DNA of 52,014 nt, taken from positions 1 to 52,014 of the forward strand of contig DATCKA010000020.1 of the NCBI GenBank assembly GCA_036562495.1, given 5' to 3'. Below the pieces are notes generated by a model. That model searched no databases and was not told where the DNA came from. It saw nothing but the letters and a program-made list of their open reading frames with translations. Shown here piece by piece: positions 24,486 to 32,646 of the stretch. How positions within the stretch are numbered: the first letter of the stretch is position 1; the number at the start of each line of letters is the position of its first letter. The position numbers and the translations under genes were made by a program. This stretch comes from Geochorda sp036562495. Lineage in GTDB: Bacteria; Bacillota; Limnochordia; Limnochordales; Geochordaceae.

Positions 24486-25292
24486 GTGATCCGCTGGGTG
24501 GCCAACATCAGCATGCTCTTCACCGAGGTGCCGCTGATGGCGCGCTTCGAGCGAGCGGCTCGGGCAGGATTCCGGTACGTGGAGTACCTCTTCCCGTACG
24601 ATCTCGATCTGGACGAGGTGGCTGCCGAGTTGCGGCACCACGGGCTCGAGCAGGTCCTCTTCAACCTCCCGGCAGGTGACTGGGCGGCCGGTGAGCGAGG
24701 GATCGCCGTCGACCCGTCGCGGCGGGAGGCCTTTCGCGAGGGGGTCGAGCGCGCCGTGGAGGCGGCCCTGCGCCTGGGCGTGCGTCGCGTCAACTGCCTC
24801 GTGGGCCGCCGCCCGGCCGAGGTGCCCGAGGCCGACCAGCGAGCCTGCCTGGTGGACAACCTGCGTCATGCGGCCGACCGGCTGGGCCGTCACGGCATCG
24901 TGCTCCTGGTGGAGCCCGTCAACGACCAGGACGTCCCGGGTTACTACCTCACCACGACCCGCCAGGCCCTGGCCTTGCTGGACGAGGTGGCCCGAGACAA
25001 CGTGCTGATCCAGTACGACGCCTACCACATGCAGATCATGGAGGGCAACCTGACGCACACCCTGCGGACGCACCTGTCGCGCATCGGTCACGTCCAGATC
25101 GCGGACGTCCCCGGACGCCACCAGCCCGGCACGGGCGAGATCCGTTACCCCTTCGTGCTCAAGGCCTTGGATGAGGCGGGCTACGGCGGGTTCGTCAGTC
25201 TGGAGTACGTGCCGCTGGGCTCCACCGAGGCGTCGTTGCGAGAGGCGGCGGCCGCCGGACTCGACGCGCTGGGATTGCCGCACCCCGATTGA
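24486..25292 (+). CDS. hyi: Hydroxypyruvate isomerase-like TIM-barrel protein
   Basis: This 268-residue member of the AP-endonuclease-2/sugar isomerase family follows hydroxypyruvate isomerase (hydroxypyruvate to tartronate semialdehyde). It has WVANISMLFTEVPLMARFERAARAGF, the DYVEYLFPYD-like segment, FNLPAGDWAAGERG, a catalytic glutamate in LLVEPVN, QYDAYHMQIMEGN, IGHVQIADVPGRHQPGTGEI and a second glutamate in SLEYVP. The GTG start is supported by GAGGAGGGG upstream. It stands alone, without a glyoxylate carboligase or tartronate semialdehyde reductase neighbour, so it may act on another 2-keto sugar. Confidence 0.82.
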   Translation: MIRWVANISMLFTEVPLMARFERAARAGFRYVEYLFPYDLDLDEVAAELRHHGLEQVLFNLPAGDWAAGERGIAVDPSRREAFREGVERAVEAALRLGVRRVNCLVGRRPAEVPEADQRACLVDNLRHAADRLGRHGIVLLVEPVNDQDVPGYYLTTTRQALALLDEVARDNVLIQYDAYHMQIMEGNLTHTLRTHLSRIGHVQIADVPGRHQPGTGEIRYPFVLKALDEAGYGGFVSLEYVPLGSTEASLREAAAAGLDALGLPHPD

Positions 25293-25394
25293 GCGGGGGA
25301 GTCCGCTGCCCATAACATTTGCCCCTGGCCCCCCGGTGCCCAGCGCGGTACCCTGTCCCCGGGCGGCAGCGCCGCTCGATGGGGGGCATGTCGC

Positions 25395-26000
25395 ATGAAT
25401 CGTACGCAGCCGGGTGCCTTCGCGCGTCATTGGGTGATAGCCGTCGCGGCGGCGGGGCTGGTCTTGGCGGTAGCGTTGGTGTGGCCATGGGGTGGGCAGC
25501 GTAGCGAGTTGCCCGAGCCTCTGCAAGGGCTCGACGCACGCGGCGCCGTCGCATTGGCCAACCAATGGGCCGTCCGCGGAGAGGGCGTCACGACCTTCGT
25601 CACCTCCGAGGCGGTCCACTTCGAGTGGCCCGACGGCCGCAAGGCCCAGGTGCCGCTCGAGGGCGACGCGATGTACGTCGCGGTGGCGCCTTACGTGCAC
25701 CAGACCCATCCGTGCCGGGTGCACTACATCTCCAGCTGCCGGGCCGAGCTGGCCGAGGTGCCGCTGCGGGTGACGGCCCGAGACCAGGCCGGCCGCGTGG
25801 TGCTGCAGCAGACGGTCACCACCCTTCCCAACGGCTTCTTCGAGCTGTGGCTCCCGCGCGGCATGGAGCTGGCGCTGACCATCGAGTGGCCCGAGGCCGG
25901 GCTCGTCGGCCAAGGTCGCATCGAGACCGTCAAGGACGCGCGGACCTGCGTGACCGACATCCAGCTGGCCGCCCAGGCGGCCGCTCCCTCGGAGGGCTAG
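25395..26000 (+). CDS. CueP-family copper-binding protein
   Basis: The 201-residue protein has an N-terminal hydrophobic anchor (HWVIAVAAAGLVLAVALVW) and a domain outside the membrane that resembles CueP, the periplasmic copper-binding protein of Salmonella. The family features are the pair in THPCRVHYISSC, the phrase NGFFELWLPR, and TCVTDIQL near the end. That gives exactly three cysteines, the set known to bind copper in CueP. I infer copper sequestration or delivery at the cell surface. The GGGGGG before the ATG is a fair ribosome binding site. Its stop overlaps that of the convergent racemase gene in a shared CTAG. Confidence 0.8.
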   Translation: MNRTQPGAFARHWVIAVAAAGLVLAVALVWPWGGQRSELPEPLQGLDARGAVALANQWAVRGEGVTTFVTSEAVHFEWPDGRKAQVPLEGDAMYVAVAPYVHQTHPCRVHYISSCRAELAEVPLRVTARDQAGRVVLQQTVTTLPNGFFELWLPRGMELALTIEWPEAGLVGQGRIETVKDARTCVTDIQLAAQAAAPSEG

Positions 26001-26704
26001 CCGAGGGCCGCCTGCACGGCGGCTCGGGCCAGCACCTCGGTGGAGTCGACGACGGGCCGGTCGAGGTCGCCCTGGCCCAGGACCAGCGGCAGCTCGGTGC
26101 AGCCCAGGATGACGGCGGCAGGGGCGAGCCGTGCCGTCTCGGAGACCAGGACGTCTAAGGCCAGCGACCGGGCGACGGCGGGCTTGCCGGCCTTCACCTG
26201 GTAGATGGCCTCCATCACCCGGGCCTGCGCACCTGGCTCGGGGACCGCGGCATCGAGGCCGAGCGCCCCGAGGGCTCGCTGATAGAGTCCGCTCTGGATC
26301 GTGCCGCTCGTGGCCAGCACCAGCACGGGACCAGACGGCGGCGCAGCGCTGTCGCGGTGCAGGCGGCGGCAGGTCTCCTCGGCCGTCAGACGGATCATGT
26401 GCAGCACGGGGACGTCGACGGCCGCGGCGATCTCGTCGTACCAGGCGTGCGCTGAGTTGCAGGGCATCGCGATCAACTCGGCGCCGGCCCGCTGCAGGTT
26501 GCGAGCCGTCTCCACCAGGGCGGGCAGCGGGCTGGGACCCTCCCCTTTGATGGCGGCGGTACGATCGGGGATCTGGCTGTTGCTGTCGATGATGACCCGG
26601 GGATGATCCTGGTCACGGGTCGCCCGCACGAGGCGGATGATGCGCACGAAGAGGTCGGCCGTCGCCTCGGGCCCCATGCCTCCCAAGATGCCGATGGTCT
26701 TCAT
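25997..26704 (-). CDS. Aspartate/glutamate racemase family protein
   Basis: The 235-residue enzyme has the Asp/Glu racemase fold and its cofactor-independent two-cysteine mechanism. It shows TIGILGGMGPEATADLF, the first catalytic cysteine in MPCNSAHAWYDEI, the conserved VLHMI, and the second cysteine in ILGCTELPLVLG. Aspartate racemase is the closest type by the N-terminal phrase. The ATG at 26704 lies 10 bases after GAGGAGGG. The gene is divergent from perR. D-aspartate for the cell wall is possible, but a broad-specificity amino acid racemase cannot be excluded. Confidence 0.85.
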   Translation of the reverse strand: MKTIGILGGMGPEATADLFVRIIRLVRATRDQDHPRVIIDSNSQIPDRTAAIKGEGPSPLPALVETARNLQRAGAELIAMPCNSAHAWYDEIAAAVDVPVLHMIRLTAEETCRRLHRDSAAPPSGPVLVLATSGTIQSGLYQRALGALGLDAAVPEPGAQARVMEAIYQVKAGKPAVARSLALDVLVSETARLAPAAVILGCTELPLVLGQGDLDRPVVDSTEVLARAAVQAALG

Positions 26705-26839
26705 GGATGACGCCCTCCTCGTCCCATGCAACGGACCGCCCCCGTCTTCGCCGGCCGAAGCCGTCTCCCTGGTGCCCTGGATGTCCATGTCGTTCGTCCT
26801 CTTCGAACCGGGAAATGTCCCGAGTTATGGGCACTAATG

Positions 26840-26868
26840 TTGACGAGAACCATGTCCACCAGTATGCT
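26840..26868 (+). promoter_or_regulatory. Promoter of the PerR/Fur-like gene
   Basis: TTGACG (26840-26845) and TATGCT (26863-26868) are separated by 17 bases, giving a leader of about 80 bases to the gene. A small hairpin CGGGA-AATG-TCCCG sits upstream at 26809-26822. No clear PerR box (TTATAAT-N-ATTATAA) is seen. Confidence 0.6.
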
Positions 26869-26957
26869 CGAACCGGGGTTTGTAACGGGCTTCACAAAGG
26901 CTCCGAATGCGGATGGTTTGCAACTTGTCTGGGACCCATGAGGAGGGCGGAGTGTAG

Positions 26958-27419
26958 ATGGAGCGGGTTCGTGGCTTCATCCGTCGGACCAAGCAGCGTG
27001 AGGTCATCCTGAGGGTACTGCGCAGCACCCGCAGCCACCCGACCGCGGACTGGGTCTACCAGGAGGTCCGCAAGGAGCTGCCCAACATCAGTCTGGGTAC
27101 CGTTTACCGCAACCTCAAGATCCTGACCGAGTCGGGCGAGGCGTTGGAGCTGTCCTACGGGAGCTCCTACAGCCGGTTCGATGGCGTCGCGACCAACCAC
27201 TACCACTTCGTCTGCGAGCGATGCGGGCGGGTGGAGGACGTGCCCATGCCGGTCGACGAAGAGAAGGATCGGGCCGTCGAGCGGCTGATGGGCGTCAAGG
27301 TGCGCCAGCACCGGCTCGAGTTCTACGGGACATGCCCGGCTTGCCAGGCCGAGCTGGATGAGCGCCTGCCGGACCGGAGGGCCGAGACGGCTCTCGACCA
27401 GGCCTACACCACCCACTGA
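26958..27419 (+). CDS. Fur-family transcriptional regulator, PerR-like
   Basis: The 153-residue regulator has a winged-helix domain (KQREVILRVLRSTRSHPTAD, ISLGTVYRNLKILTESGEA) and a metal-binding dimer domain. The structural zinc cysteines appear as CERC and CPAC. Regulatory metal ligands are consistent with PerR: His in RSHPTADW, Asp in SRFDG and the two histidines in NHYHF. PerR senses peroxide by iron-driven oxidation of such histidines. Fur or Zur cannot be excluded without a residue-level alignment. It is divergent from the racemase and upstream of sfsA. A target in the window is not obvious, although the nearby copper protein is stress-related. Confidence 0.83.
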   Translation: MERVRGFIRRTKQREVILRVLRSTRSHPTADWVYQEVRKELPNISLGTVYRNLKILTESGEALELSYGSSYSRFDGVATNHYHFVCERCGRVEDVPMPVDEEKDRAVERLMGVKVRQHRLEFYGTCPACQAELDERLPDRRAETALDQAYTTH

Positions 27420-27438
27420 GACGACGCACTGAGACGAC

Positions 27439-27466
27439 GGCCGGGCCGCGCCGCAGCGGCCCGGCC
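27439..27466. terminator. Hairpin between perR-like gene and sfsA
   Basis: A perfect 11-bp stem GGCCGGGCCGC/GCGGCCCGGCC with a 6-base loop follows the regulator stop. It lacks a T run, so it may be a weak terminator or an RNA-stability element. Confidence 0.5.
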
Positions 27467-27521
27467 TGCTGACACCCACCGGCCGGCCACGGGTGGCCCG
27501 GCCGCGAGAGGGTCGCCGCCC

Positions 27522-28226
27522 GTGCGCATCGACCGCTCCCTCAAGAGCGCCACCTTCCTGGAGCGTCTCAATCGGTTCGTCATCGCCGTCCACCTCGAGG
27601 GCGAGCGAGCGGCCGTACACCTGCCCAACTCGGGCCGTCTGCGCGAGCTGCTCACCCCCGGTCGCCCCACGCTGGTGGCGGTCGGACCGCGCGGCGAGCG
27701 GCGGACGGTGGGCGACGCCGCCTTCATGCTGGGGCCCAACGGGTGGGTCAGCGTCGACGCCCGGCTACCCGGCCGGCTGCTGGCGGAGGCGGTGACCCAG
27801 GGCACGCTGGACGATCTGGCCTCGTATCGTGTCGTGCGCCTCGAACCCCCCGCGCCCGACGAGCGCGACACCCGGTTGGACCTGCTGCTGGAGCGCCCGG
27901 GTGGGCGGGCCCTGGTGGAGACCAAGTCGGTGACGCTGGTGGAGGGCGGGACGGCCCTCTTCCCCGACGCCCCTACCGAGCGAGGGCGGCGCCATCTGAT
28001 GCGCCTGGCCGCTGCCCGTGAGGCGGGATACGAGGCCTACGTCGTCTTCGTCGTCCAGCGGCTCGATGCCCACCGCTTCGCGCCGCACCGGCGGGCCGAC
28101 CCGGACTTCGCCCGGACGCTGACCGAGGTGGTCTCCGCGGGGGTGCGGGTCCTGGCCGTGGCCTGCGAGGTCGAGCCGCCGGAGATCCGGATCGTCCGGC
28201 GGCTCCCGGTCGTCCTGGAGGGTTGA
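27522..28226 (+). CDS. sfsA: SfsA family DNA/RNA nuclease
   Basis: The 234-residue product belongs to the SfsA family, named after sugar fermentation stimulation in E. coli and carrying a PD-(D/E)XK nuclease fold. Visible are the N-terminal OB-like part with LERLNRFVIAVHLEGE and HLPNSGRLRELL, and then the nuclease motif: TRLDLLLE, then VETKSVTLVEGGTALFPDAPTERGRRHL. The biological role is poorly defined; nucleic acid binding and cleavage have been reported for the family. The GTG start follows GAGAGGG. Confidence 0.9.
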   Translation: MRIDRSLKSATFLERLNRFVIAVHLEGERAAVHLPNSGRLRELLTPGRPTLVAVGPRGERRTVGDAAFMLGPNGWVSVDARLPGRLLAEAVTQGTLDDLASYRVVRLEPPAPDERDTRLDLLLERPGGRALVETKSVTLVEGGTALFPDAPTERGRRHLMRLAAAREAGYEAYVVFVVQRLDAHRFAPHRRADPDFARTLTEVVSAGVRVLAVACEVEPPEIRIVRRLPVVLEG

Positions 28227-28248
28227 GGGCGGGGCCGAGGCCCCGCCC
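28227..28248. terminator. Hairpin between convergent sfsA and SLH-like gene
   Basis: A perfect 10-bp inverted repeat GGGCGGGGCC/GGCCCCGCCC with only GA between its arms starts right at the sfsA stop. It likely terminates both convergent transcripts. Confidence 0.6.
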
Positions 28249-28265
28249 TCGGTCGATGCACGGCT

Positions 28266-29525
28266 TCAGCCAGCGGTGCTCTGCCGCTGGGCGTTGGGGA
28301 CGATGACGTCGTTGATGATGCGCTCGATGAGCTCCTGCTGGGCGAGCTGGCGGGCCGTGTCCCAGTCCGATGCCAGCACGGAGCGCACCAGCTCGGGCGA
28401 GACGTCCAGGCGGTGGCCGGCCTCGGCTGCGAGGCGGTCAGCGGCCAGCGACTGCAGCGCCTCCCAGTCGCCGCTCACGAGCGCCTCCGCCTCCTCGGGG
28501 GAGATGCCCGCCTGGGTGAGCCGCTGGTGGATCTGCGGCTTGGCGCTCTCGCCGAAGCTCGCCCAGTCGCCCTGCAGGATCATCTGCCACTGCTCGGGGG
28601 TCAGCTCCCGGGCGAAGTCCTCCAGCGCACGCCGGGCCGTCTCGACCAGCCTCGAGGTGTCGAGATCCAGGGCCAGGCCGCGCCCCTCCGCCACTACCAC
28701 GCGTGCCCGGCCCGCGAGGTCCACCACGGCCCGGACCATGTCGCCGTCACGCAGGTCTTCCATGGAGGCAGGCCGGCCGTTGCGTACCACCACGGCGTCA
28801 TCGAGGAGCCGCACCCGGACCTCGCCCAGCTGGGTGTCGATCGAGGCGGTGCCCGTGGTCGACGGCTGCAGCTCGCCGCTCAGGACCAGGACGCGCCGGG
28901 CCTCGTAGAGCAGCTGGACGGCCTCAGCCCGTGTGGCCGGCCGCGACGCGTCGCTGACCTTGATGGAGGCGGGCAGGACGCCCGCAGCCCGTGCCAGCTC
29001 CAGCATGGCGGCCGATGACGCGCCGGACGGCCAGCGCTCCCCGACGGCCTCCATGCCGGCCAGGCGCAGGACCGCCCCGGTCATCTCGCCCACGGTCACG
29101 GGCAACGCGAGGTCGACGTCGGTGTACGAGCCGTCGGGCGCTCCGATCGCCCCTCGCTCGATCAGTGCCTGCAACGCTGCCGGCTCGGTCGGCTTGCCCG
29201 CGGGGAGGGTGACGCCGAAGGCGGCTGCCGCGGCCTCGGCGAACTCGCCCAGGGTCACCGCCCGCGAGGCCCTCAGCTCGTCGCCGTCGAAGGCCTCGAG
29301 TGCGCCCGTCGGCGCCAGTGCCTCCAGCGCTCGCACGAGCCCCGGGTCGGTCACGTCGGTGAACCGTCCGGCCACCCGTAGGACCGCCGCGGATGGCCTG
29401 CTCTCCGTCGCACCCTCCGACGACGCCCGGCCCGGCACGGCCACCCCCGTGATGACCTGCGCGGCCGCGAGGATTACAATGAGGCCGAACATCCAGGCTG
29501 TCCGGCCGGAGGGTCGAATGCGCAA
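28266..29525 (-). CDS. Secreted SLH-like protein with threefold helical repeat
   Basis: The 419-residue protein starts with a signal peptide or anchor (FGLIVILAAAQVITGVAVPG). Three degenerate S-layer-homology-like segments follow in residues about 45-215 (RFTDVTDPGLVRALEALAPTG, SYTDVDLALPVTVGEM, RPATRAEAVQLLYEAR). After them come a short beta domain (LGEVRVRLLDDAVVVRNG) and a C-terminal helical part. That part repeats a unit three times: LTPEQWQMILQGDWASF, ISPEEAEALVSGDWEAL and VSPELVRSVLASDWDTA. I infer a cell-surface or germination-related protein held to wall polymers by its SLH part. The TTG at 29525 is preceded by GGAAAGGAG. It is divergent from polA. Confidence 0.7.
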   Translation of the reverse strand: MRIRPSGRTAWMFGLIVILAAAQVITGVAVPGRASSEGATESRPSAAVLRVAGRFTDVTDPGLVRALEALAPTGALEAFDGDELRASRAVTLGEFAEAAAAAFGVTLPAGKPTEPAALQALIERGAIGAPDGSYTDVDLALPVTVGEMTGAVLRLAGMEAVGERWPSGASSAAMLELARAAGVLPASIKVSDASRPATRAEAVQLLYEARRVLVLSGELQPSTTGTASIDTQLGEVRVRLLDDAVVVRNGRPASMEDLRDGDMVRAVVDLAGRARVVVAEGRGLALDLDTSRLVETARRALEDFARELTPEQWQMILQGDWASFGESAKPQIHQRLTQAGISPEEAEALVSGDWEALQSLAADRLAAEAGHRLDVSPELVRSVLASDWDTARQLAQQELIERIINDVIVPNAQRQSTAG

Positions 29526-29762
29526 AGACGTCGCACGCTCCTTTCCGGTCGTACTCCAGGGATTCGCCGGCCGGGAGTCGAACATCCTTTCTGTAATGCG
29601 CGGCAAACCTTGCAATGACGGCCTTTGAGGGCAGAGCCAGGAGGATGGGCCAGAGCCCGCCCGAGATGGAGCCCGCTGGATGGTGGTGGCCGAGCCCCTT
29701 GCCACGGCGGGCAGGCAGGGCAGGGCGGCCCGCCGGGCCGTCACCGGAGAGGCGGTAGGCCC

Positions 29763-32636
29763 GTGAGCGGCGTTCGCAAGCTCCTGCTCGTAGATGGCTA
29801 CAGCCTGCTGCACCGAGCCTTCTTCGCCTTGCCCATGCTGACCACCAGCGCCGGGGAGCCCACCAACGCGGTCTACGGCTTCGCCACCATGCTGGTGCGC
29901 CTGCTGGAGGAGGAGCGTCCCGACTACGTGGCCGTGGCCCAGGACATGGCCGGCCCCACCTTCCGTCACCGGCAGTTCGAGGCGTACAAGGCCCAGCGCC
30001 CGCCCATGCCCGACACCCTGCGTCCGCAGCTGATCCGTTACGAGCAGCTGGTGCGGGCCTTCGGCATCCCCATGTACGGGGTGGAGGGATACGAGGCCGA
30101 CGACGTCATCGGCACCCTGGCCCGCCAGGCCAAGGAGGCGGCGCCCGACGTCTCGGTGCTGGTCGTCACCGGCGACCGCGACGCCCTGCAGCTGGTGGAC
30201 GAGCGGGTGACCGTGCTCATCACCCGCAAGGGCATCCGGGACGTGGAGCGCTTCACCCCCGAGCGCGTGCGGGATGTGCTGGGCATCTGGCCCAGGCAGG
30301 TGGTGGACCTCAAGGGGCTGGTGGGCGACGCCAGCGACAACATCCCGGGCGTGCCAGGCATCGGCGAGAAGACGGCCGTGGGGCTCCTGCAGCGCTACCC
30401 CGACCTGGAGAGCATCCTGGAGCACCGGGATGAGCTGCCGCCGCGGGTGGCGCGAGCGCTGGAGCAGTTCGGCGAGCAGGCCCGCCTCAGCCGGCACCTG
30501 GCCACCATCGTGACGACGGTGCCCATCGAGCTGGACTGGGAGGCCTGTCGGCTCGGCGAGCCCGACGCCCCTCGACTGGCGTCCCTGCTGCTGGAGCTGG
30601 AGTTTCGCCAGCTCCTGGCTCGTCTGGGGCGCATCTACCCGTCGGTCGCCGAGGCGGCCGGGTCGGGATCCAGGCCCCAGGACGCCGGCGGGAGGCAAAG
30701 GGCTGACGGGGCCGATGACGGGCATGAGACGGTGACGGTGCAGGTCGCCGCCGGCGGAGCCGGGGAGCGCCGTGTGACGCCGGGTCCGCCTCCCTTCGGG
30801 CCGCCGGAGCTGATCGAGGCGCCGGACCGGCTCGCCGAGCGCATCGAGGCCATGCGCCGCGCCGGCCCCGCGGCGCTGGTGGTGATCCCGGCGTCGGGCG
30901 ACCCGATGCGGGCACCGGCCATTGCCATCGCAGCCGCCAACGAGGCCGGTTCGTGGATGGTGGCGGCGATGGAGACCTGGCCGTCCGAATGGGAGGCGCT
31001 GGCCCGGTGGCTGGCCGACCCCCGAGCCCCCAAGTGGTGCCATGACGCCAAGACGGCCGCAGTGGCCCTGGGGGCGAGGGGCGTCAGGCTCGACGGGGTG
31101 GAGGAGGACGTCATGCTCGCCTCCTACCTGCTCCATCCCGGGCAGGGCGATCACTCGCCGGAGGACCTGGCGGTGCGCTTCCTCGGCCGCCTGTTGCAGG
31201 GCGGGCCTCAGGGCGCCGACGGAGCGGGCTCGACGGGGCGGCGGTCCAGGGGGGCCACAGCCGGGGGCGGGGCCGGAGCGTTGCCGGGCCTGGAGATGGT
31301 GGCGTCCGGCGATGCCTCGGTGGCCGAGGCGGTGCGGGCCTATGCCTACCAGCGCCTGGAGATCGTCTACGCCCTGGCGCGTCCGCTGCGGCGGTGGTTG
31401 GAAGAGGACGGGCTCGACCGCGTCTACCGGGAGATCGAGATGCCGCTATGGCCGGTGCTGGCCGAGATGGAGCTGACGGGCGTCGCCATCGACTCGGAGG
31501 CGCTGGCCCGGCTGGGCGTCGAGCTGGCTCGACAGATCGAGGCGACGGCCGAGGCCATCTACGCCCTGGCCGGCGAGCGCTTCAACATCAACTCGCCCCG
31601 TCAGCTGAGCCGCATCCTCTTCGAGAAGCTCGGGCTGCCCGTCACCAAGCAGACCAAGACGGGCCCGAGCACCAGCGCGGACGTGCTGGAGGAGCTGGCC
31701 GGCGAGCACGAGATCGTCTCCAAGATCCTGGACTTCCGCCAGCTGGTCAAGCTCAAGGGTACCTACGTCGACCCCATGCCGTCGCTGGTCCATCCGCGGA
31801 CCGGCCGGCTGCACACCACCTTCCACCAGGCCGTGACGGCCACGGGCCGGCTCTCGAGCTCCAACCCCAATCTCCAAAACATCCCGGTGCGCACCGACCA
31901 GGGGGCCGTCATCCGGGAGGCGTTCGTGGCGGGCATGCCGGGGTGGGTGCTGATGAGCGCCGACTACTCCCAGATCGAACTGCGCGTGCTGGCGCACATG
32001 GCCCAGGACCCCGTGCTCATCGAGGCCTTCCGGTCGGGGCAGGACATCCACACCCGGACGGCCTCGGAGGTGTTTGGGGTGCCCATGGAGGCCGTCACGC
32101 CCGCCATGCGCAACGGGGCCAAGGCCATCAACTTCGGCATCGTCTACGGGATCAGCGCTTACGGCCTGGCTCGCGGCACCGGCCTGTCGCAGGAGGATGC
32201 CCGGCGATACATCGCCAGCTACTTCGACCGTTACCCCGGGGTCAAGGCGTACCAGGAGCGAGTGATCCGCCAGGCCCGCGAGCTGGGGTACGTCACCACG
32301 CTGTTCGGCAGGCGGCGCTACCTGCCCGAGATCCACGCCCGGCAATACGCCCAGCGGGCCTTCGCCGAGAGGACCGCCATCAACACCCCCATACAGGGGA
32401 CGGCCGCCGACATCATGAAACTCGCGATGATCGCGGTTCACCGTCGCCTGAAGGAAGAGGGGCACCAGGCCCGAATGGTGCTGCAGGTTCACGACGAGCT
32501 GGTGCTGGAGGTGCCGGAGGCCGAGGTCGAGCCGGTGGCGCGCCTGGTACGCAGTGCGATGGAAAACGTGGTACGCCTTGACGTCCCGCTGGTGGCCGAG
32601 GTCAAGACGGGTCGCAACTGGCGCGAGTGCAAGTAG
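29763..32636 (+). CDS. polA: DNA polymerase I
   Basis: The 957-residue repair polymerase has a 5'-nuclease domain (residues about 1-290, with LLLVDGYSLLHRAFFA, GYEADDVIG, VTGDRDALQL and DASDNIPGVPGIGEKTA). A central 3'-5' exonuclease-like domain (about 370-520) lacks the DxE of motif I and reads HDAKTAAVAL at motif II, so it is probably inactive, as in Bacillus PolA. The polymerase domain carries motif A SADYSQIELRVLAH, motif B RNGAKAINFGIVYG and motif C QVHDELVLEV. Two Gly/Ala-rich linkers of 35-50 residues flank or lie within the exonuclease part. The GTG at 29763 heads a tight run with coaE and mgsA. Confidence 0.95.
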   Translation: MSGVRKLLLVDGYSLLHRAFFALPMLTTSAGEPTNAVYGFATMLVRLLEEERPDYVAVAQDMAGPTFRHRQFEAYKAQRPPMPDTLRPQLIRYEQLVRAFGIPMYGVEGYEADDVIGTLARQAKEAAPDVSVLVVTGDRDALQLVDERVTVLITRKGIRDVERFTPERVRDVLGIWPRQVVDLKGLVGDASDNIPGVPGIGEKTAVGLLQRYPDLESILEHRDELPPRVARALEQFGEQARLSRHLATIVTTVPIELDWEACRLGEPDAPRLASLLLELEFRQLLARLGRIYPSVAEAAGSGSRPQDAGGRQRADGADDGHETVTVQVAAGGAGERRVTPGPPPFGPPELIEAPDRLAERIEAMRRAGPAALVVIPASGDPMRAPAIAIAAANEAGSWMVAAMETWPSEWEALARWLADPRAPKWCHDAKTAAVALGARGVRLDGVEEDVMLASYLLHPGQGDHSPEDLAVRFLGRLLQGGPQGADGAGSTGRRSRGATAGGGAGALPGLEMVASGDASVAEAVRAYAYQRLEIVYALARPLRRWLEEDGLDRVYREIEMPLWPVLAEMELTGVAIDSEALARLGVELARQIEATAEAIYALAGERFNINSPRQLSRILFEKLGLPVTKQTKTGPSTSADVLEELAGEHEIVSKILDFRQLVKLKGTYVDPMPSLVHPRTGRLHTTFHQAVTATGRLSSSNPNLQNIPVRTDQGAVIREAFVAGMPGWVLMSADYSQIELRVLAHMAQDPVLIEAFRSGQDIHTRTASEVFGVPMEAVTPAMRNGAKAINFGIVYGISAYGLARGTGLSQEDARRYIASYFDRYPGVKAYQERVIRQARELGYVTTLFGRRRYLPEIHARQYAQRAFAERTAINTPIQGTAADIMKLAMIAVHRRLKEEGHQARMVLQVHDELVLEVPEAEVEPVARLVRSAMENVVRLDVPLVAEVKTGRNWRECK

Positions 32637-32646
32637 GCCGCGCCGG

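Noticed and set aside
26705..26957. PerR or Fur box in the racemase/perR intergenic region
   Set aside because: TTATGGGCACTAATG has only three matching pairs of the palindrome, too few for a box call.
29526..31154. Upstream extension of the SLH-like gene to 962 codons
   Set aside because: The added part is antisense to polA and lacks any domain. The signal peptide and GGAAAGGAG place the start at 29525.
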